Positions 7,963 to 16,673 of a stretch of DNA of 64,000 bases are shown in pieces. This DNA is from CAZUHB01 sp964620445. GTDB taxonomy: Bacteria; Planctomycetota; B15-G4; CAYZWU01. Where the stretch lies: contig CAZUHB010000029.1 in the NCBI GenBank assembly GCA_964620445.1, positions 1 through 64,000 of the forward strand, in the 5' to 3' direction. The notes beneath the pieces are model-generated. The model saw nothing but the letters and a program-made list of their open reading frames with translations. It was not told the DNA's origin and did not search any database. A program made the position numbers and the translations under genes. Each line of letters opens with the position of its first letter. Position 1 is the first letter of the stretch.

Positions 7963-9703
7963 CCAGACCTTCCGAATCTCGAGCGACAGGAGGGGCGGTT
8001 TCAGTTTGCGCTACCTTTTCCTGGTCGCCGCCCTGTTGCTCATCGCTTTCGCCACGTGGTGGATCTTGGGGGGGGATGAAGAAGCGATCGATTCACAAGC
8101 TCCGACTTTCACGGTCAAGAGGGGTAACCTCGTCCTGTCCGTGCTCGAGGGAGGCAACCTGAAAGCGCTCAAATCCCAGGAGATCAAGTGCGAGGTCGAG
8201 GGACAGAACACGATCATTTACCTCATCCCCGAGGGAACGCGCATCGCCCAGAAGGACATCGACGAGGGAACGATCCTCGTCAAGCTCGATTCCTCCCAGA
8301 TCAGCGAGCGGCTCAAGACCCAGAAGATCACTTACGAGTCGGCGAACTCGGACCTGATCCAGGCGACCGAGGCTTACGAGATCCAGCTCAAGCAGAACGA
8401 GAGCGACATCAAGGCCGACGAGCTCGCCGTCAAATTCGCCCTTCTCGATCTGCAGCGTTATCTGGGTAATGAGATCGCCGAACGGCTCGTTTCCCTCAAC
8501 GAGGAAGAACGCTACGAGGCGCTCAACGATCCCAAGATGATCGGCGACGAGGGGGAGGACTCGGGACTCATCAAGGGAGCCTCGCGGCAGACGAAACGGG
8601 AACTCGAGAACGCGATCAGCCTCGCCCTCGAGGAAGTGACGCGGGCGAAGAACGAGCTCGAATGGACCCAGAAACTCTACTCCAAGGGGTACGTGTCCAA
8701 GAACGAACTCGAGGAGGACACGATCAAGCACAATCGGAGCAAGGTGCAGCTCGAGCAGACCCGAACCGCTCTCGTTCTCTTCAAGAAGTACGAGTTCTAC
8801 AAGGATGCGGAGAAGCTGCTTTCCGATTACGCGGAAGCCAAGCAGCAGCTCCTGCGCACCGAGGCGCGCGCCCGCGCCCAGAAGGCCCAGAAATGGTCAT
8901 CGAAGCAGGCGAGCCAGGCGAAGTACGACCTTCAGAAGGAGAGGCTCGACGACTACACGGAACAGTTCGCGAAATGCGAGATCAAGGCGACCACGCCGGG
9001 GCTCGTGGTCTGGGCCAATGAAGGAGACTGGCGTCGCGAATCGCGCATGATCGAGGAGGGTGGGTCGGTTTTCCAGCGCCAGAGCATCATCTCCATCCCC
9101 GACATCAACACCATGGCGGTCGAGGTCAAGGTCCATGAAACCTCGGTCGACCGCGTGGCGATCGGCCAGCGGGCCAGGATCACCATCGATGCCCTTCCCG
9201 ACGTCGAGTTCACGGGCGAGGTTCTCAAGATCGCCGTGCTTCCCGACACGCAGTCGCGCTGGCTCAATCCCGATCTCAAGGTCTACTCGACGGACGTGAG
9301 CATCGAGGGAACACACGAGTTCCTCAAACCGGGCATGTCGGCCCAGGTCGAGATCATCATGAAGGAGATCCTCGACGAGGTGTTCGTACCGATCCAGGCC
9401 GTGGTGTCGCGGGGCGGAATCAACTATTGCCTGCTCGTCGACAATGGCGGGGCGGATCCGGTTCAGGTCAAGACCGGTGAGTACAACGACACCTTCATCG
9501 TGATCGAAGAGGGGCTCGGCGACGGCGACGTGATCTTGGTCAAGCCGACGGGGACCGAGTGGGAAGAGCTGAAGATCGCAAGCCCCACGCGGAAGGTACA
9601 GACGCCGAGTCCCGAAGGGGGCGGCCGCGATCATTCCGGCAAAGGCCCGAAGACCGGACGCCAGGGAAAGAAAGGGCCCGGTTCCGGGGAGAAGAGCCGG
9701 TGA
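7952..9703 (+). CDS. Periplasmic membrane-fusion (HlyD/MacA-type) efflux adaptor
   Basis: A 583-residue adaptor with one N-terminal membrane segment (about residues 20-40) and a lipoyl/biotinyl-like half (from about 50). A very long alpha-helical hairpin (about 110-340) is interrupted by an acidic insert. Beta-barrel and membrane-proximal domains follow (about 350-550), then a Lys/Gly-rich tail. It bridges the inner membrane permease and the outer membrane channel. I placed the start at 7952 because GAGGAG precedes it and the signal anchor follows; an earlier in-frame ATG at 7919 would add 11 basic residues. The hairpin is longer than in standard MacA. The gene overlaps both neighbours, which implies one operon. 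Confidence 0.87.
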   Translation: MTTSQTFRISSDRRGGFSLRYLFLVAALLLIAFATWWILGGDEEAIDSQAPTFTVKRGNLVLSVLEGGNLKALKSQEIKCEVEGQNTIIYLIPEGTRIAQKDIDEGTILVKLDSSQISERLKTQKITYESANSDLIQATEAYEIQLKQNESDIKADELAVKFALLDLQRYLGNEIAERLVSLNEEERYEALNDPKMIGDEGEDSGLIKGASRQTKRELENAISLALEEVTRAKNELEWTQKLYSKGYVSKNELEEDTIKHNRSKVQLEQTRTALVLFKKYEFYKDAEKLLSDYAEAKQQLLRTEARARAQKAQKWSSKQASQAKYDLQKERLDDYTEQFAKCEIKATTPGLVVWANEGDWRRESRMIEEGGSVFQRQSIISIPDINTMAVEVKVHETSVDRVAIGQRARITIDALPDVEFTGEVLKIAVLPDTQSRWLNPDLKVYSTDVSIEGTHEFLKPGMSAQVEIIMKEILDEVFVPIQAVVSRGGINYCLLVDNGGADPVQVKTGEYNDTFIVIEEGLGDGDVILVKPTGTEWEELKIASPTRKVQTPSPEGGGRDHSGKGPKTGRQGKKGPGSGEKSR

Positions 9704-10449
9704 GCGCAGAACTCCAATCCCGTCCCGCGGGGCCGGAAGAGCCAGCAACGAATGAGATCGTCCTCCTCCGAAAGGTGACCAAGATCTATGACACGGGGAA
9801 GGTCAAGGTCGAGGCATTGACCGAAGTGGAGATCGGAATCGAGCCGGGGGAGTATCTCGCGATCATGGGACCGTCCGGTTCGGGCAAGTCGACCATGCTC
9901 AATCTGCTCGGTTGCCTCGACAGACCCACCACCGGGGAGTACCTGATCGACGGGATCGACGTATCCCTGCTCGACGACGACAGCCTCTCCGATATCCGCA
10001 ACAGAAAACTGGGATTCGTGTTTCAGTCGTACAACCTGATTCCTCAGCTCACCGTCATCGAAAACATCGAGGTGCCGCTCTACTACCAGGGGGTCCCCGA
10101 AAAGGAGAGCCGCCAGAAGGCCGAGAGCCTCGCGCGCAGAATGGGGCTCGGCGACAGGATGCAGCACCGGCCGATGGAGCTGAGCGGCGGCCAGCAGCAG
10201 CGGGTCGCCATCGCCCGGGCCCTGGCCAACGACCCTGTAATGATCCTCGCCGACGAACCGACGGGAAACCTCGATTCCGCGACCGGAGCCGATGTCCTGC
10301 AGCTGATGGACGAGCTCCATCAGGAGGGAAAGACCCTGGTCGTGGTGACTCACGACAGCGATGTGGCCCGCCATTCGCACCGTGTGATCAGGATGAAGGA
10401 TGGCCGCGTCGAGTCGGACCGGGCCGTGATTGACGGGGTGGAAAAATGA
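9700..10449 (+). CDS. MacB/LolD-type ABC transporter ATPase
   Basis: A 249-residue ATPase with Walker A GPSGSGKST, Q-loop FQSYNLIPQLT, signature LSGGQQQR, Walker B VMILADEPTGN and the H-loop VVVTHD, all in order. It powers the permease encoded next to it for mechanotransmission-type efflux. The start is a GTG that overlaps the previous stop (GTGA at 9700-9703), with GGGGAGAAG upstream. Longer open frame upstream is antisense-like coding shadow. The stop overlaps the permease start as ATGA. Confidence 0.93.
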   Translation: MSAELQSRPAGPEEPATNEIVLLRKVTKIYDTGKVKVEALTEVEIGIEPGEYLAIMGPSGSGKSTMLNLLGCLDRPTTGEYLIDGIDVSLLDDDSLSDIRNRKLGFVFQSYNLIPQLTVIENIEVPLYYQGVPEKESRQKAESLARRMGLGDRMQHRPMELSGGQQQRVAIARALANDPVMILADEPTGNLDSATGADVLQLMDELHQEGKTLVVVTHDSDVARHSHRVIRMKDGRVESDRAVIDGVEK

Positions 10450-11717
10450 TCGGCTGGTCGCTGAAGAGAACCGTTCGGCTCGGTGTGAAGTCGCTCCTCC
10501 TCCACGGTCTGCGTTCGTTCCTGACCGTGCTCGGCATTGTTTTCGGCGTTTGCTCGGTGATCGCGATGCTCGCCATCGGCGAGGGCGCCAGCATCGAGGC
10601 GCAGGAGAAGATCAAGCAGCTCGGCAGCCACAACGTGCTCGTCCGTTCCGTCAAGCCTCCCGAGGACAAATCGCCGTCGGCCTCGATGTCGCGGATCATC
10701 GATTACGGCTTGACGTACAAGGACGCGGACCGGATCCGGGCCACCTTGCCCAGCGTGCGCGTCGTCGTACCGACGCGCGAGATCCGCAACGACGTCCGTC
10801 TCTGGGACCGCGTGTCGGAAGGGACGATCGTGGGGACCCTTCCGTGGTATCCCGAGGTGACCAACATACGGATCAAGAGAGGCAGGTACTTGAGCGAGGT
10901 CGACCTTGCCGAGAAACGCAACGTGTGCGTCCTCGGCGCGCGGCTGGTGGAGGACCTGTTCGTCGCCATTGATCCGGTCGGACAGATCGTGCGCGTGGGC
11001 AAACACCCCTACAGGGTCGTGGGCACCACGTACTCTCGAAAAGCGGTGGCCGGCGGAGAGGGAAGCATGCGCGACTTCGATCTCGACATGTACATCCCGC
11101 TCTCCACGGCCAAGGCGCGTTTCGGCGAGGTGATCCGCCGGATGAGCTCGGGGAGCTTCGAGTTGGAAAAAGTCGAGCTGCATAGCTTGACCGTCGAGGT
11201 CGACACCCTGGAACGGGTGATCGCCACCGCCGGTGTGATCGAGGATCTGCTCAGACGCCACCACAGGGTGCGCGACTATGACATCATCGTTCCTCTCGAG
11301 CTCCTGCGGCAGGCTCGGGAAACGAAGCGGATATTCAACATCGTGCTCGGATCGATCGCCGCGATCTCGCTCCTCGTGGGGGGGATCGGCATCATGAACA
11401 TCATGCTCGCCACCGTGACGGAGCGGACCCGCGAGATCGGCATCCGCCGCGCGCTCGGCGCCAAGCGGCGCGACATCGTCATGCAGTTCCTCTCCGAATC
11501 GATCATCCTTTCCGGATTCGGCGGATTGATCGGGCTCGGTCTCGGGGTGGTCATTCCCTACATCGTGGAAACCTCGGCCGGCATGCGCACCCAGATCACC
11601 CCGTGGTCGCTCGTCATGGCCCTGTCGATCTCGGTCGCCGTGGGCGTGCTTTTCGGGATCTATCCCGCCAACCGGGCCGCCCAGATGGACCCGATAGAAG
11701 CCCTGCGCCACGAATGA
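10446..11717 (+). CDS. MacB-type ABC transporter permease
   Basis: A 423-residue permease. It has an N-terminal transmembrane segment (about 20-42), a large periplasmic MacB_PCD domain (about 45-270) and three C-terminal membrane segments of the FtsX domain. That domain contains the family motif TRERTREIGIRRALGA in the variant TERTREIGIRRALGA and the terminal PANRAAQMDPIEALRHE. The ATPase is a separate protein here. With 6253-10449 it makes a complete tripartite efflux or lipoprotein/peptide export system; the substrate is unknown. The gene ends 10 bases from the convergent selB stop and no hairpin terminator fits between them. Confidence 0.93.
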   Translation: MIGWSLKRTVRLGVKSLLLHGLRSFLTVLGIVFGVCSVIAMLAIGEGASIEAQEKIKQLGSHNVLVRSVKPPEDKSPSASMSRIIDYGLTYKDADRIRATLPSVRVVVPTREIRNDVRLWDRVSEGTIVGTLPWYPEVTNIRIKRGRYLSEVDLAEKRNVCVLGARLVEDLFVAIDPVGQIVRVGKHPYRVVGTTYSRKAVAGGEGSMRDFDLDMYIPLSTAKARFGEVIRRMSSGSFELEKVELHSLTVEVDTLERVIATAGVIEDLLRRHHRVRDYDIIVPLELLRQARETKRIFNIVLGSIAAISLLVGGIGIMNIMLATVTERTREIGIRRALGAKRRDIVMQFLSESIILSGFGGLIGLGLGVVIPYIVETSAGMRTQITPWSLVMALSISVAVGVLFGIYPANRAAQMDPIEALRHE

Positions 11718-11727
11718 TCCCTGTTCT

Positions 11728-13659
11728 TCAACTCTTCAAGTAGCGCTTGTTCTGATGGCCGCGCACGGTCACCCCGATGTTGTCGAAGTAGTCGAGAAGC
11801 GGAATGGCATACTTGCGAGAGCTGTTGATCAGGTTCTTGAACTCGAACGAATCGAGCTCGCCCTTCTCCTTGATGTGGGCGATGATATTCTGCCTGGCCC
11901 GTTCCACGTGGTCGCGGTGGAAGGCGACCTTGGGATCGACCTTGATGAGCACGCCGCCGTCGACGAGCTGCTGAAAGATCTTGCGGATATCGGCCTCCTT
12001 GCCGCCGACCTTTCCCGGCAGATCGTCGGGCCGGCAGGTCTTGAATCCGTCGGCAAGGTAGATCTTTTCTATTTCGTCCGAGATGCGCGAGAGCTCGTCG
12101 TCGAGCTGAACCTTGAAAGTGGCCAGCCGGTAGAGATCCTTTTCGAGGACGACCTTTTTCTCCGCGATAAGATTTTCCAGAGCCGCCGTGGCAAGCTCCG
12201 TGCGCACGTCGGTCTCCTTCCGGAGACGCACGGCCGAATATCCGATCCGGAGAGGCTCGTCCCGGTGGAGGGTGCCGAGCTTGTCGAGGAGTTCCACCTG
12301 GTACTCCGCGAAGTGGGCGGCGTGGACCACGAGGCGATTTCCGGGAAGCATGACCACTTCGCCGTCATCGGTCAGCGCGCCGACAACCGATTTGACCTGG
12401 TCCGGCGTCAGTGTGGCGCCCACGCCCACCTCTTTCATGTCGATCGCGTTCCGGCCGGAGTTCTTGACGACGAACGCCGCCCGTTCGGCGTGGCTCGCGT
12501 GCGACGCCTCCTCTTCGAGGATCGAATCGATCGTCCACTGGCGCTTGCGTTTCATCTTCTTGTCGGAACGGCCCACGACGCGCCCGCCGCCCACGGTGAT
12601 CACCGGATTCTGAAGACGGATGATATAGCTGTCGCCCGGTTCCACGATGGTGGTCTCGTCGAGCTGGAACTGGACGAGGCCGCTCTCGCCCGGCTGGAGG
12701 AAGTCCTTCTCGAGGAGCACGACGCGGCCGAAGGTCTCCGTCGTTCCGGTATGGAAACGGATCTGCGTCCTGTTCTTGAGCGGCGCGGACGCATCCCTGA
12801 GAACGCGCAGCCTGGCGTGCACCAGGTCGGTCGGCCTGAAAAAACCCGCCGTTGCCAGAACAGAACCCCGCTTGACGACCTTGTGGTCCACTCCGCCCAC
12901 GTTGACCGCCATGCACTGTCCGGCGAATCCCTCGTTCCAGTCCTGGGCAAAAACCTGGAGCTTGCGCACCACGCCTTTCTGGCCGATCGGCAGGATCTCC
13001 ACCTCGTCCCTGATCGAAATCTTTCCGCGGGCGGCGATCCCCGTCATGATCGTTCCAAAACCCTCGGCCGAGAAGGATCTCTCCACGGGCAAGCGAAAGA
13101 CGCCTTCCGTGGATCGGCGCTCCGTCTCCTCGACCACCGTATCGAGCATGTTGCGCAGATCCATGAGCCCCTCTGCCGTTACCGCCGAGAAGGGAAAGAT
13201 CGGCGTGCCCTCGAGATAGGTTCCCTTCACGAATTCGATGATGTCGGCCTTGACCTCCTCGACGCGTTCGGGAGGCACGAGGTCGATCTTGCTGATCACG
13301 ATCAGCCCCCTCTTGACCTCGAGCAGGTCGGTGATGTTGAAATGCTCGATCGTCTGGGGCATGATTCCGTCGTCGGCGGCGACCACGAGCATGAGGATGT
13401 CTATACCGGTGGCGCCCGCCACCATGTTTCGGATGAAGTCCTCATGGCCGGGGACGTCGACGAGCCCTATCCGCTTGCCGCGGCCGAGCGGACAGGGAGC
13501 AAAGCCGAGATTGATCGACATGCCCCGGTCCTTCTCCTCCCTCAGGGTGTCGGTCTCACACCCGGTGAAGAATTTGACGAGAGCGGTCTTGCCGTGGTCG
13601 ATGTGGCCGGCCGTGCCGACCATGAGATTCATGACGGGCGGAAGGGGCCTGGTTTTCAT
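11728..13659 (-). CDS. selB: Selenocysteine-specific translation elongation factor SelB
   Basis: A 643-residue GTPase that carries Sec-tRNA to UGA codons marked by a SECIS hairpin. It has the G1 motif GTAGHIDHGKT near residue 15, DVPGHEDF, the SKID nucleotide motif (NKxD equivalent), two EF-Tu-like beta-barrels (about 175-370), and C-terminal winged-helix domains (about 400-643) that bind the SECIS RNA. The C-terminal end contains the expected basic NKRYLK stretch. The length is normal for bacterial SelB (about 600-640). The start overlaps the selA stop as ATGA (13656-13659), so the two genes are translationally coupled. Its presence is the basis for reading in-frame TGA codons elsewhere in the window as Sec. 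Confidence 0.97.
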   Translation of the reverse strand: MKTRPLPPVMNLMVGTAGHIDHGKTALVKFFTGCETDTLREEKDRGMSINLGFAPCPLGRGKRIGLVDVPGHEDFIRNMVAGATGIDILMLVVAADDGIMPQTIEHFNITDLLEVKRGLIVISKIDLVPPERVEEVKADIIEFVKGTYLEGTPIFPFSAVTAEGLMDLRNMLDTVVEETERRSTEGVFRLPVERSFSAEGFGTIMTGIAARGKISIRDEVEILPIGQKGVVRKLQVFAQDWNEGFAGQCMAVNVGGVDHKVVKRGSVLATAGFFRPTDLVHARLRVLRDASAPLKNRTQIRFHTGTTETFGRVVLLEKDFLQPGESGLVQFQLDETTIVEPGDSYIIRLQNPVITVGGGRVVGRSDKKMKRKRQWTIDSILEEEASHASHAERAAFVVKNSGRNAIDMKEVGVGATLTPDQVKSVVGALTDDGEVVMLPGNRLVVHAAHFAEYQVELLDKLGTLHRDEPLRIGYSAVRLRKETDVRTELATAALENLIAEKKVVLEKDLYRLATFKVQLDDELSRISDEIEKIYLADGFKTCRPDDLPGKVGGKEADIRKIFQQLVDGGVLIKVDPKVAFHRDHVERARQNIIAHIKEKGELDSFEFKNLINSSRKYAIPLLDYFDNIGVTVRGHQNKRYLKS

Positions 13660-15059
13660 GAGTCACCTTTATTCAGAATCGTTTTCAGGCTTTTCGTAAT
13701 CGTTCGCTCCTCGTCGATCGACAGGATCGTGCGGAGATCGAGAAGGAGGCGTTCGTCGTGGACGCGGGTGAACACGGGAGGGTCCTCTCTGCGGAGCGCG
13801 GCCGCGAGGCGCCCGACCTCGATGGCGGGCGAACGGAGAGCCACGAGCCAGGTGGGGACCTCCTCGAGAGGCAGGGAGCCCGAGCCGATCCGCCCCGATC
13901 CCTCCTCGACCGTCACGTCGACGCCGGGGACGTCCTTGTTGATCGCCCTGGCGAAGCGCTGCGCACGGCGCTTGAGGTTGGCCGCCGGAATGGAAAAGAG
14001 GCGCATGATCGGATGATTGCGCGTGAGAGCCTCCTCGTCCTGGAACTCGCGCAGCGTCATCTCGAGGGCCGAAAGGGTGAGCTTGCACACGCGCAGGGCG
14101 CGGGTGAGACTGCTCTTGCGGATCTTTTGAACGTACTCCTCGCTTCCGAGGATGATGCCTCCCTGGGGGCCGCCCACGAGCTTGTCGGCGCTGAAAGTCA
14201 TCAGATCGACGCCGGCGCGCACCGAGTCGGACACGAGCGGCTCCGTGCTGAATCCGAAGCGCGACAGGTCGACGAGCGCGCCCGAGCCGATGTCGTCCAC
14301 GACCGGAATGGAGTATTTCCTGCCGAGGGGGACCAGGTCTTCCACGGGAACGGTCTTGGTGAAACCCTGGACGCGGTAGTTGCTCGTGTGGACGTGGAGG
14401 AGGGCGGCCGTGTCCTCGGTGATGGCGTTTTCGTAATCCCGCAGATGGGTCCTGTTAGTGGTACCCACCTCGACGAGCCGCGCGCCGCTCTGCTTCATCA
14501 CGTCCGGAATGCGGAATGAGCCGCCGATCTCCACGAGCTGACCCCGCGACACGATCACTTCCTTTCCCTTGGCGACCGTGTTGAGCACAACGAGGGTTGC
14601 GGCGGCGTTGTTGTTCACCACCGTGGCGGCCTCGGCGCCGGTGAGCTCCTGGAGAATCGTCTGGATGCGCGCCTCGCGGAGGGATCGCTCGCCTGTTTCC
14701 ACGTCGAGCTGGACGATCGAATATCCGTCCATCTCGGCGAGCGCCCGGCGCGCCGATGCGCAGAGGATCGCCCTGCCCAGTCCGGTGTGGAGGACCACGC
14801 CGGTGGCATTGATCGCACGGCGCACGCCGGGTGTGGCTCTGAGCTTCAATTGGCGCGCTGCCAGTCGCACGATATCCTCGGCCGAGGGCAGTATCGTCGC
14901 ATCGTCGTCCCTGGTCAGGCGGGCCCGAATCTCGTCGAGAGTTTCGCGAAGGGAGCTGATCACGTGGGCGCGCGGGAAACTCTTGGCCAGGGCGCACACG
15001 TCGTCCCGTTCGGCGAGCTGGCCCACGGACGGCAGGTCCCGCAGCTTGGATGGGTTCAT
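13656..15059 (-). CDS. selA: L-seryl-tRNA(Sec) selenium transferase SelA
   Basis: A 467-residue PLP enzyme that converts Ser-tRNA(Sec) to Sec-tRNA(Sec) using selenophosphate. Visible features are the N-terminal SelA domain with LPSVGQL, the motif INATGVVLHTGLGRA (near 85), VVNNNAAA, the Asp of VVDDIGSGAL, and the PLP-binding Lys in FSADKLVGGPQGG near 295. The length matches the family (about 460). It is first in the selA-selB operon and divergent from the possible CxxU membrane protein. selD and tRNA-Sec are not seen in the window. Confidence 0.97.
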   Translation of the reverse strand: MNPSKLRDLPSVGQLAERDDVCALAKSFPRAHVISSLRETLDEIRARLTRDDDATILPSAEDIVRLAARQLKLRATPGVRRAINATGVVLHTGLGRAILCASARRALAEMDGYSIVQLDVETGERSLREARIQTILQELTGAEAATVVNNNAAATLVVLNTVAKGKEVIVSRGQLVEIGGSFRIPDVMKQSGARLVEVGTTNRTHLRDYENAITEDTAALLHVHTSNYRVQGFTKTVPVEDLVPLGRKYSIPVVDDIGSGALVDLSRFGFSTEPLVSDSVRAGVDLMTFSADKLVGGPQGGIILGSEEYVQKIRKSSLTRALRVCKLTLSALEMTLREFQDEEALTRNHPIMRLFSIPAANLKRRAQRFARAINKDVPGVDVTVEEGSGRIGSGSLPLEEVPTWLVALRSPAIEVGRLAAALRREDPPVFTRVHDERLLLDLRTILSIDEERTITKSLKTILNKGDS

Positions 15060-15115
15060 CGATTTTCCTTTCGTCGAAGGGAAAACGCGGTATCGGACGT
15101 GTCAGACAGTGTCTT

Positions 15116-15144
15116 TTTTTAGAGGCAAACGGTGAAAAAGTCAA
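15116..15144 (-). promoter_or_regulatory. Probable promoter of selA-selB
   Basis: On the minus strand TTGACT (15139-15144) and TAAAAA (15116-15121) are separated by exactly 17 bases. The selA ATG is about 57 bases downstream of the -10 element. Confidence 0.45.
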
Positions 15145-15286
15145 CAGGAAGCGGGTTGTGAGTCATAGTGCGTATACTTACTTATTGCATCATGCAGGAT
15201 TTCGGCTTTAAAATAAAGGATTGGAGCGGCCGGAAACTCACCGCCCCCCCGAAACGTGCGGCCGCTGCCCACGAAAGGTTGACCCG

Positions 15287-15610
15287 TTGAAGACCAAGAG
15301 CCTGTTACTCATCAAATTCATCCTCACCGCTTCCGTGTTGATCATGGTGGTGCAAGGATTCATCTGGCCCCGCTTCAAGGAAATCGAGGTGAACGACGCC
15401 GAGGGGGAAGTCAACCGCGATCACAACGTCGAATCCTACTGGGATGACGACCTGGACAGGGAGGTCGAGTTTTCCTGGTACAATGATAATCTCACGGAAT
15501 CCTTTCTCATGCGGGCGGCGTCGTGGGAGGCTCTCGATGTCGACCAGCGGGGTGTCATCACCGTCACCGCATCGCGCGAACCGTGCAAGGAATGACTGAA
15601 GCTCTGGTAA
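15287..15610 (+). CDS. Small membrane-anchored protein with a possible C-terminal CxxU redox motif (TGA read-through)
   Basis: The start is a TTG with AAAGG 8 bases upstream. The product has one N-terminal membrane segment (about residues 5-25), then an acidic soluble region. The plain reading ends at TGA 15593-15595 after 102 residues. If that TGA is Sec, the protein continues L-K-L-W and stops at TAA 15608-15610, giving 107 residues and the motif C100-K-E-U103. Cys100 is the only Cys in the protein, and CxxU is a common redox motif of selenoproteins. A hairpin with suitable spacing follows, and selA-selB are the divergent neighbours. The next gene is a polyferredoxin-like protein, so the small protein may be its redox partner. 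Against this, the extension is short. An ordinary 102-residue protein ending at 15595 remains possible. Confidence 0.5.
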
Positions 15611-15612
15611 TC

Positions 15613-15629
15613 GCTGCCGTGGAGGCAGC
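15613..15629 (+). other. Candidate bacterial SECIS hairpin
   Basis: GCTGCC and GGCAGC form a perfect 6-bp stem with loop GTGGA. The loop begins 24 nt after the TGA at 15593-15595 and starts with G, which fits the usual bacterial spacing (about 16-37 nt) and loop rule. No T-tract follows, so it is not an obvious terminator. Confidence 0.4.
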
Positions 15630-15686
15630 ATGCGATTCTGCCTGCATTCCTGAACCGAGTCGATTGAAACGAAACCGGGTAAACTC

Positions 15687-16610
15687 TTGAACGATAGAGA
15701 GCATCGCAAGAAGAAGAGCGTCATCGACCGCTGGCGTACGGCCGTGCAGGTCCTCTGCCTCGTCTTGCTCAACCCCTTCGTCTATCGATACATGGGTGTC
15801 TGCATTCCGGTCATGAACTGCTGGGCGTGCCCGGCGGCGGCTTTCTCCTGCCCCGTGGGTGTGGTCGGCAACTTCCTGGTCCGGGGGCTCTTCCCCTTTG
15901 CGGTCATCGGCGTCACTGTCCTTTTTGCCATAGCCGCGGGACGCATCCTGTGCGGCTGGGTGTGTCCTTTCGGTCTTCTGCAGGACCTCCTGAACAAGAT
16001 CCCTTCTCCCAAGTATACCGTTCCGGACAGGGTCAATCGCTGGCTTTTCCTTGCCCCCCTGTCGTTCCTCGTGGTCACCGTATTCCTGGTTCCGGTCGTC
16101 CTCGGCACCGACTCCAAGCTCTACTTTTGCAACTTCTGTCCTGCCGGCGCTCTCGAGGCGGGCATCCCCGGCCACATCACCTCGAGCGATGGATCGATCG
16201 GTGTGGTCCTGCTCGAACTGCTCGGTTTCTGGCGTGTGTGGATTCTCTTGATCTGTCTCGTCGCCTTCGTGATCATCAAGAGGCCTTTCTGCCGCCTCAT
16301 CTGTCCGATCGGGATCGCCATGGGATTGTTCAACTGGCTCAGTTTCCTGAAAATATCCCACGGGCTGCACTACTGGTCGAATCTCTTCGGGGCAAAGGTC
16401 GCGCCGGTGAAGGCGTGCCCCCTCGATGACTGCGGCTGTTGTACGGAGGAGTGTCCTGTCGACCTCGTCGCGATCAGGGACGTGAACAAGCGCGACTGCA
16501 TCTATTGCTACCTCTGCACGGAGTCATGTCCGCCCAGAGACGGGCAGAACGGTTTCACCGCGGCCGCGGGCGACCACTGTTCCTCCTGCAATTCCTCCTG
16601 CAATCACTGA
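15687..16610 (+). CDS. NapH/YccM-type polytopic membrane protein with 4Fe-4S centres
   Basis: A 307-residue inner membrane protein with about five hydrophobic segments. It has the twin cytoplasmic Cys motifs CGWVCPFG and CRLICPIG that mark the NapH/NosR/RdxA polyferredoxin group. Two ferredoxin clusters lie near the C-terminus (CGCCTEECP and CIYCYLCTESCP), followed by a tail CSSCNSSC. Such proteins move electrons between the quinone pool or cytoplasmic ferredoxin and periplasmic enzymes. The start is a TTG at 15687, 77 bases after the TAA of the small gene. The extra Cys-rich tail is unusual. Together with the preceding CxxU candidate this may be a two-component electron-transfer module. Confidence 0.85.
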   Translation: MNDREHRKKKSVIDRWRTAVQVLCLVLLNPFVYRYMGVCIPVMNCWACPAAAFSCPVGVVGNFLVRGLFPFAVIGVTVLFAIAAGRILCGWVCPFGLLQDLLNKIPSPKYTVPDRVNRWLFLAPLSFLVVTVFLVPVVLGTDSKLYFCNFCPAGALEAGIPGHITSSDGSIGVVLLELLGFWRVWILLICLVAFVIIKRPFCRLICPIGIAMGLFNWLSFLKISHGLHYWSNLFGAKVAPVKACPLDDCGCCTEECPVDLVAIRDVNKRDCIYCYLCTESCPPRDGQNGFTAAAGDHCSSCNSSCNH

Positions 16611-16618
16611 ATCCCATG

Positions 16619-16647
16619 AAAAAGGGCGGGTTTGCGGCCCGCCCTTT
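16619..16647. terminator. Rho-independent terminator between convergent genes
   Basis: AAAGGGCGGG and CCCGCCCTTT form a 10-bp stem with loop TTTGCGG. The T-run on the minus strand (16619-16623) suits the beta-helix gene best; the plus strand lacks a T-tract. Confidence 0.8.
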
Positions 16648-16673
16648 GAATCGGAGAACTTCTCTTTCCGGGA

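Noticed and set aside
11755..14016. Very long open frames antisense to selB, selA, sbcC, clpB and other GC-rich genes
   Set aside because: They mirror third-codon-position GC of well-supported genes on the other strand and show no domain motifs or ribosome-binding sites.
15192..15290. 32-codon ORF ending at the TTG of the small membrane protein
   Set aside because: No SD precedes its ATG and its sequence shows no protein-like features.
15592..15690. 32-codon ORF overlapping the TGA of the small membrane protein and the start of the NapH-like gene
   Set aside because: It has no ribosome-binding site at workable distance and no recognisable product; the overlap looks incidental.
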